Positions 6,763 through 11,077 of a DNA stretch of 11,077 nucleotides are shown here, piece by piece. Origin of the DNA: Nitrososphaerales archaeon TH526. Lineage in GTDB: Archaea > Thermoproteota > Nitrososphaeria > Nitrososphaerales > Nitrososphaeraceae. Below the pieces are notes generated by a model. That model did not search any database. It saw nothing but the letters and a program-made list of their open reading frames with translations, and was not told where the DNA came from. Numbering within the stretch: position 1 is the stretch's first letter; each line of letters begins with the position of its first letter. The stretch covers positions 1-11,077 of the forward strand of contig JAATVR010000359.1 in assembly GCA_014523665.1 (NCBI GenBank). Reading direction: 5' to 3'. A program made the translations under genes and the position numbers.

Positions 6763-8133
6763 CTAGAGTTTAGAGAACCACGTCGGCCATAATGTTATTA
6801 CCGGGGTACTTTCAAGATTCTTTTCCATTCCATAGCGATGAACGGGCTTAGTTAAATGCCTGTGTGCTCTTGGCGTAGGAACAAAGAGTCCAGTAACTAC
6901 CATCCGCGGTCTTGAAATCACGATCTTTTTAGCGTCCCTGATGCTGCGAACGCCACATTTCCGACAACGAAACCCTTTGTTAGTTCCTTCTGACTTCATT
7001 CGTTTCTTGCAGGTTAAACATAGAGGGTTAACAGTTTCAAAGATTTCCTTTGCCTCTAAGACTTGCAAATATTCTACATTTAGTATCCTGAGATGCTTTG
7101 AACTGGGCTTCCTGACACCAAATCCTATTTTTATGCTGTCACCCACTTCTAGTTTGGATGCAATTTTTACCAAATCTGTTGGTTCGTAGACAGCAGCATT
7201 GACAACGCCGCCAATATTATCTCTCACGCTGAACATTGCGTGACCACCTTCGATCACTATAGGCCTTGAATCGACTTTACATTGGCTGAAGCCTGCAGTG
7301 TAACATTTAATGTCTGCTAATCCCATCTCATTTTGAAGGTGTTGATTCGTACCCTGGTTTGTTCTAAATACCATATACCCTTCAAGTTTCTCACTGATCT
7401 GTAATTTTCTGAGTGCCGTGCACACTATCTCCGCACTCTCACCTCTTATTCCACAGAAAACAGGATCTGGGCCATGTGGAAGTATTAGAACTCTGTGGTG
7501 CTCCTTGTCGTAGTTATTGAAGGTGTACGGAAACGTCTCTGCATCATATTGAACGACCTGAGCACTATCAAGTTTTCTTACTGTTCCACATTTTTCTTGT
7601 TTTCTATAGGCCACAGCCTCGAAAGTGTGGTCTTCTCGGAGAAGCGTACCGATAGCCGCCATAGATCCAACCAGTCCTTGTCCATTTCCGTCAATGAAAA
7701 AACGAATCTGATGACGTGTAGCTAATTCTTTTGCTTTCCTACTGCTAACTACATCATATAACGCTTTACGCGCAAAGCATTGAATACTGTATGGTATTGA
7801 GTCTCCACAATATACTGCTATTCCTGGATTAGCGCCAGATGCTACTAGTTTCTCCTTATGAACTAAATCCATTATTCTGTCCAAGACATCCTCATGATCT
7901 GCAGTTCTGAATCTCAGGCATACTGCTCCGTTGCCTCTAGTCTTCCACGGAATGTTCGGATTCAGCCTGATAAGCAGTGGATAATCAACAAATTCAGTAC
8001 ACTCGTTATCTAATAGATACTGAGTAATTCTATAAGCAGCATGGGTGGTGCATTTGCCTTGCGTCGAATCTGTGTCGTCGAGTCCGACATGAACAATCGG
8101 TGACTTTACTGAAGATTTAGTGTAAACCTGCAT
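6763..8133 (-). CDS. tiaS: tRNA(Ile2) 2-agmatinylcytidine synthetase
   Basis: TiaS attaches agmatine to C34 of tRNA-Ile2 (anticodon CAU) using ATP, so that the tRNA reads AUA and not AUG. It is essential for isoleucine decoding in archaea. From the ATG at 8133 the protein has 456 residues. The N-terminal kinase-like part carries GLDDTDS (17-23), the CTT of KCTTHAA (27-33) and NIPWKTRGNGAV (60-71), all typical of the family. A ferredoxin-like section follows, then an OB-fold region from about 290 to 360. The C-terminus has a zinc ribbon with Cys372, 375, 390 and 393. An ATG at 8166 would add 11 residues, but a TATA-like element at 8177-8183 would start the transcript inside that extension. A GGGGG run 12-16 bases before the 8133 ATG may act as a ribosome-binding site. 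The gene is divergent from thrC and convergent with the initiator tRNA. Confidence 0.95.
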   Translation of the reverse strand: MQVYTKSSVKSPIVHVGLDDTDSTQGKCTTHAAYRITQYLLDNECTEFVDYPLLIRLNPNIPWKTRGNGAVCLRFRTADHEDVLDRIMDLVHKEKLVASGANPGIAVYCGDSIPYSIQCFARKALYDVVSSRKAKELATRHQIRFFIDGNGQGLVGSMAAIGTLLREDHTFEAVAYRKQEKCGTVRKLDSAQVVQYDAETFPYTFNNYDKEHHRVLILPHGPDPVFCGIRGESAEIVCTALRKLQISEKLEGYMVFRTNQGTNQHLQNEMGLADIKCYTAGFSQCKVDSRPIVIEGGHAMFSVRDNIGGVVNAAVYEPTDLVKIASKLEVGDSIKIGFGVRKPSSKHLRILNVEYLQVLEAKEIFETVNPLCLTCKKRMKSEGTNKGFRCRKCGVRSIRDAKKIVISRPRMVVTGLFVPTPRAHRHLTKPVHRYGMEKNLESTPVITLWPTWFSKL

Positions 8134-8176
8134 TTTTATATACCCCCGAAAGTATTCTAAATGCATTATATTGCGA

Positions 8177-8183
8177 TTTATAT
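8177..8183 (-). promoter_or_regulatory. TATA-like element for tiaS
   Basis: On the minus strand this reads ATATAAA, centred about 47 bases before the ATG at 8133 and only about 14 before the ATG at 8166. It predicts a transcript start near 8153, leaving a leader of about 20 bases and favouring the 8133 start. A second TATA-like string (GTATATAAAA, 8134-8143) abuts the ATG and is probably too close to serve this gene. Confidence 0.45.
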
Positions 8184-8233
8184 CTACTTATGATTATTAT
8201 GGAAGGAGTCAATAGGAATACTGAATTTGCATT

Positions 8234-8256
8234 CAAAATTTCTCTGAAAAATTTTG
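8234..8256. repeat. Inverted repeat in the tiaS-thrC divergent spacer
   Basis: CAAAATTT (8234-8241) pairs with AAATTTTG (8249-8256) across a seven-base loop. The stem is eight pairs but almost all A-T, in an AT-rich spacer where such repeats arise by chance. No function is claimed. Confidence 0.35.
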
Positions 8257-8361
8257 TAATAAAAACAACGTCTCTTGTCATTTGTCAGAAACCCAGTATT
8301 TGGAAGAAGTATTGTAATAATTCTCACAACAAAGTTGATATTTGGACTAATATTTTCTGTA

Positions 8362-8376
8362 ACTGAAAAGTTCAGT
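8362..8376. promoter_or_regulatory. Palindrome upstream of the thrC promoter, possible operator
   Basis: A perfect inverted repeat, ACTGAA-AAG-TTCAGT, six pairs around a three-base centre. It ends 28 bases before the thrC TATA element. Position and symmetry suit a dimeric helix-turn-helix regulator acting on the thrC operon. This is inference from layout only. Confidence 0.4.
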
Positions 8377-8404
8377 ATTACTAAACTTATTATTAGAGAT
8401 CCTT

Positions 8405-8412
8405 ATTTATAC
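8405..8412 (+). promoter_or_regulatory. TATA box for thrC and the downstream fused gene
   Basis: ATTTATAC, centred about 29 bases before the thrC ATG, which predicts a leaderless or nearly leaderless message. No comparable element is visible between thrC and the next gene, so it probably drives both. Confidence 0.55.
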
Positions 8413-8437
8413 CGCTAATCGATATAGTCTGATTCTT

Positions 8438-9664
8438 ATGGGTACTGTAAGATGTCTTAAATGTAGGGAATGTAACAGAGAATATGAACCAGATTTTAGA
8501 TATATCTGCGAGGATTGTTTTGGCCCTATAGACGTTGAATATGAGATACCTTCTGTCCTAACAAGGGAGTTATTTTCAAACAGGCAAGAGAAGTCATATT
8601 GGAGATATTTTGAACTCTTGCCAATTGCAAACAAAAATAACATTATTAGTCTAGGTGCGGGATTCACTCCGCTCCAGCTAGCAGACAGACTGGGCGAACA
8701 GATTGGGAATTTGAAGAATATATTCATAAAAAATGACTCTGTCAATCCCACATATTCATTCAAAGATAGACCGGCTGGTGTTGCAGTATCTAAAGCAAAA
8801 GAAATTAGGCTAAGAGCAGTCGGTTGTGCATCTACCGGAAATCTTGCTTCTGCAACAGCCGCACATGCTGCCAAGGCTAAGTTGCCATGCTTTATTTTTG
8901 CACCCTCTGATATTGAGAGAGTGAAAATCCTTCAAGCATTGTCATATGGTGCAGAATTTGTTGCAGTAGATGGGACCTATGATGACGCCAACAGAGTTGC
9001 ATCTGTAATTGGTGATTCCAAAGGTATTGGAGTAGTCAATATCAATATGCGACCATACTATGTAGAAGGTTCAAAGACACTCGCCTTCGAAGTTGCAGAA
9101 CAATTAGGCTGGCAAGTTCCAGACACGCTTATAATCCCCGTAGGTAGTGGGGCTATGCTCAATGCGATTTGTAAGGGATTTGAGGAACTAGAAAACTTAG
9201 GGTTGGTAGATGATGTGTCGAAAATGAAGATTATCGCAGCTCAACCACATGGTTGTGCACCAATAGTCGACGCATTTAAAAACAAAAGCAATGAAGTCAG
9301 GCCAATAGAAAAGCCTGAAACGATAGCAAAAAGTCTGGCTATCGGCGATCCTGGCGATGGACTGTATGTACTCAGACGTCTCGCTCAGTATAATGGTATA
9401 GCAGAGGAGGTCACAGACGAAGAGATTGTGGATGGTATTCTGGCTCTTGCTAAGACAGAGGGAATCTTTACAGAACCGGCGGGAGGCGTATCTGTAGCAG
9501 CACTAAAAAAGTTGGTTCAGGATGGCAGGATTGATAAGGATGAAAATATTGTGTGCTATGTTACAGGTAACGGACTTAAAGCGACCGAAGCGATCGTGGA
9601 CGTGCTCCCAAAACTAGATGCTGTAAAGCCAGATATACAGGTAGTATCAGCGCTGATTAGATGA
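8438..9664 (+). CDS. thrC: Threonine synthase (PLP-dependent), with N-terminal zinc ribbon
   Basis: The family converts O-phosphohomoserine and water to threonine and phosphate. The 408-residue protein begins with a cysteine cluster, Cys6, 9, 12 and Cys24, 27 (CRECNREY then CEDCFGP), a zinc ribbon found in many archaeal and some bacterial threonine synthases. The PLP lysine is Lys109 in NPTYSFKDRP (103-112), and the phosphate-binding loop is PVGSGAMLN in the second half. VTGNGLKATEAI near the C-terminus is typical of ThrC. The usual motif is NPTGSFKDRG, so Tyr and Pro replace the two glycines. I recall similar variants (His for Gly) in some actinobacterial threonine synthases but cannot verify this here. 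The next gene follows after 28 bases. Because ThrC relatives include cysteine and homocysteine synthases, the partner gene makes the true reaction worth testing. Confidence 0.88.
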   Translation: MGTVRCLKCRECNREYEPDFRYICEDCFGPIDVEYEIPSVLTRELFSNRQEKSYWRYFELLPIANKNNIISLGAGFTPLQLADRLGEQIGNLKNIFIKNDSVNPTYSFKDRPAGVAVSKAKEIRLRAVGCASTGNLASATAAHAAKAKLPCFIFAPSDIERVKILQALSYGAEFVAVDGTYDDANRVASVIGDSKGIGVVNINMRPYYVEGSKTLAFEVAEQLGWQVPDTLIIPVGSGAMLNAICKGFEELENLGLVDDVSKMKIIAAQPHGCAPIVDAFKNKSNEVRPIEKPETIAKSLAIGDPGDGLYVLRRLAQYNGIAEEVTDEEIVDGILALAKTEGIFTEPAGGVSVAALKKLVQDGRIDKDENIVCYVTGNGLKATEAIVDVLPKLDAVKPDIQVVSALIR

Positions 9665-9692
9665 TCTAGAGATTGGAGCAGAGAAAGTGAGT

Positions 9693-11077
9693 ATGGTTCA
9701 GATAGAGTTTGTAATTCCGTCAGTCCTAAATAAAGGTGGAGGAGAACGTAAATTACCCATCGAAGCAGAAAGCTTGAGTGACGCCTTTCAAAAGGTATCA
9801 GAGACCATGGGTGAAGAGTTTAAGAGAAGAGTATTTGATCTCAATGGTAAGCCGAGGTCACTGATCAATATATACCTAAATGGGAAAAATATAAGATTCA
9901 GTAGCGATGGCCTGGCTACGGTATTGAGCAAGAATGACACAATTTACATACTTCCTGCAGTCGCGGGAGGAGGCGAACAAGGAGGAGACGAACAGTTTTC
10001 TGGGAGGGACATGCAGCGATATTCAAGGCAGATCATGCTCGAAGAAATCGGTTTCACAGGGATGGAGAAATTAAGGAAGGCTACTGTGTGCGTAGTTGGA
10101 GTCGGGGGAATAGGGAATCCTGTCGCAACTATGCTCAGTGCTATGGGGGTAGGTAAACTAAGAATAATAGACAGGGATGTTATCGAAATTTCCAATCTTC
10201 ACCGACAGCATTTGTATAACGAGGACGATATAGGTAAAGTTAAGGTGGAAGTAGCTGCCGAGCGGTTGCAGAAAATAAATCCAGCCGCCAAAATTGATGC
10301 AATACCGATATCTGTTACCCGATATAATGCAGAAGGCCTAGTGGAGGGAGCAGACATAATTATTGATGCGCTTGACAGCGTAGAAGCAAGATATGCATTG
10401 AATGATGCTTGTATAAAGCATAAGTTGCCGTTCATATATGCTGGAGCTTTGGGGATGCTTGGTTCGGTGTGTACTATCCTTCCTGGAGAATCAGCATGTC
10501 TGCGGTGTATGTTCCCTGAATTAGAAGAGGAAGATATGCCTACCTGTAGTACAGAAGGTGTTCATCCATCGATACTTTACTTAGTTGCAGGAACGCAGGT
10601 GTCAGAAGCCGTTAAAATAATCACCGGTCAAAAGCCATCGTTGGTGGATAAACTGCTATATATAGATCTGAACGATTTGACGATGGAGAAGGTGCAAATG
10701 TTAAGACAAGAAGCTTGTCCATCTTGTGGCACCGATGCCAATATCACAAAGTCTCTCCAGGCTAACGTAGTTGCGGGAGATCAGCTATTTGTAGAGGAGC
10801 TTTGTGGGCGAGATAGGGGTAAGAGAACTTACACAGTAGCTCCATTTGGACTCTCTTCCTTGAGCCTCTCCATGATAGTAAAAAATGCTGAACATCTTGG
10901 GTATGATGTGACATCCCGTGGTAATTTGGGTATAACCGCTTCAGGCAGTGGGATCGAGGGGAAGGTATCAATCAGTATCCTTACCAGTGGAGCAGCTACC
11001 ATTGTGGGAGCAACTAGCGAAACTGACGCACTCAAGATTTACAGGACCTTTGTGGATGGAACAATCTCAAGGAATTG
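9693..11077 (+). CDS. MoaD/ThiS-like ubiquitin-fold domain fused to a MoeB/ThiF-type E1 enzyme (3' end outside window)
   Basis: One open frame of 461 codons runs off the right edge. Residues 1-91 resemble MoaD: FVIPSVL near the start and a strand ending YILPAVAGGG (85-94), where a free carrier would stop at Gly-Gly. A Gly/Glu-rich linker follows to about 104. Residues 105-340 form an E1-like domain: RYSRQIMLEEIG (109-120), ATP loop GVGGIG (136-141), Asp160, NLHRQ with Arg171, Lys184, Asp228, zinc cysteines Cys269/272 and Cys342/345, and Cys285 in PTCSTEGV. Such enzymes adenylate the carrier C-terminus before thiocarboxylation or conjugation. From about residue 350 an extra domain begins and is cut by the edge. 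A GTG at 9687 in frame has GGAG eight bases upstream, so it may be the real start. It is probably co-transcribed with thrC. Confidence 0.9.
   Translation, partial: MVQIEFVIPSVLNKGGGERKLPIEAESLSDAFQKVSETMGEEFKRRVFDLNGKPRSLINIYLNGKNIRFSSDGLATVLSKNDTIYILPAVAGGGEQGGDEQFSGRDMQRYSRQIMLEEIGFTGMEKLRKATVCVVGVGGIGNPVATMLSAMGVGKLRIIDRDVIEISNLHRQHLYNEDDIGKVKVEVAAERLQKINPAAKIDAIPISVTRYNAEGLVEGADIIIDALDSVEARYALNDACIKHKLPFIYAGALGMLGSVCTILPGESACLRCMFPELEEEDMPTCSTEGVHPSILYLVAGTQVSEAVKIITGQKPSLVDKLLYIDLNDLTMEKVQMLRQEACPSCGTDANITKSLQANVVAGDQLFVEELCGRDRGKRTYTVAPFGLSSLSLSMIVKNAEHLGYDVTSRGNLGITASGSGIEGKVSISILTSGAATIVGATSETDALKIYRTFVDGTISRN

Noticed and set aside
8134..8143. GTATATAAAA on the minus strand as the tiaS promoter
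   Set aside because: It directly abuts the ATG at 8133. Transcription would begin inside the coding region, and no usable start codon follows before the conserved GLDDTDS motif.
8407..8874. 155-codon minus-strand frame antisense to the start of thrC
   Set aside because: It is a shadow of thrC, which carries clear zinc-ribbon and PLP motifs in the other strand.
9944..11035. Several 68-83-codon minus-strand frames over the right end
   Set aside because: All are antisense to the continuous MoaD-E1 frame, whose motifs are intact throughout.

Overview
The window reads as archaeal, most likely Nitrososphaeria (Thaumarchaeota). That assignment is an inference from gene content, not from a database match. 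Supporting signs are archaea-only translation genes (gatD, tiaS), an archaeal-type NMN adenylyltransferase (nadM), TATA-box-like elements about 26-37 bases ahead of most starts, few Shine-Dalgarno sequences, a tRNA gene without an encoded CCA, and bulge-helix-bulge introns at unusual tRNA positions. No phage, insertion sequence, CRISPR array or rRNA was seen.

Layout from left to right: gatD on the minus strand; a small unrecognised minus-strand gene with a TTG start; a long non-coding spacer; nadM on the plus strand; another spacer; a zinc-dependent medium-chain dehydrogenase and an orphan beta-class DNA amino-methyltransferase, both minus; a ~630-base spacer; an initiator tRNA-Met gene on the plus strand interrupted by two introns; tiaS on the minus strand, converging on the tRNA; an AT-rich divergent spacer with a perfect palindrome; and on the plus strand a threonine synthase-type gene (thrC) followed 28 bases later by a gene that runs off the right edge.

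The last gene is the most notable item. It reads as one continuous frame that starts with a MoaD/ThiS-type ubiquitin-like domain, passes through an internal Ala-Val-Ala-Gly-Gly-Gly segment where a free sulfur carrier would end, and continues into a complete MoeB/ThiF-type E1 adenylating domain with both zinc CxxC pairs. A further domain of unknown function follows, part of which looks by eye like a TBP half-repeat. Its tight linkage to a PLP enzyme of the threonine synthase family raises the possibility of a carrier-protein-dependent sulfur transfer or modification system.

The second notable item is the initiator tRNA. Removing 21 bases from the D loop and 30 bases from the T arm restores a perfect 75-base cloverleaf, and both cuts fall after the second base of a three-base bulge. 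The remaining genes are translation-quality and cofactor housekeeping genes (gatD, tiaS, nadM) mixed with accessory enzymes, and they do not form one obvious pathway.
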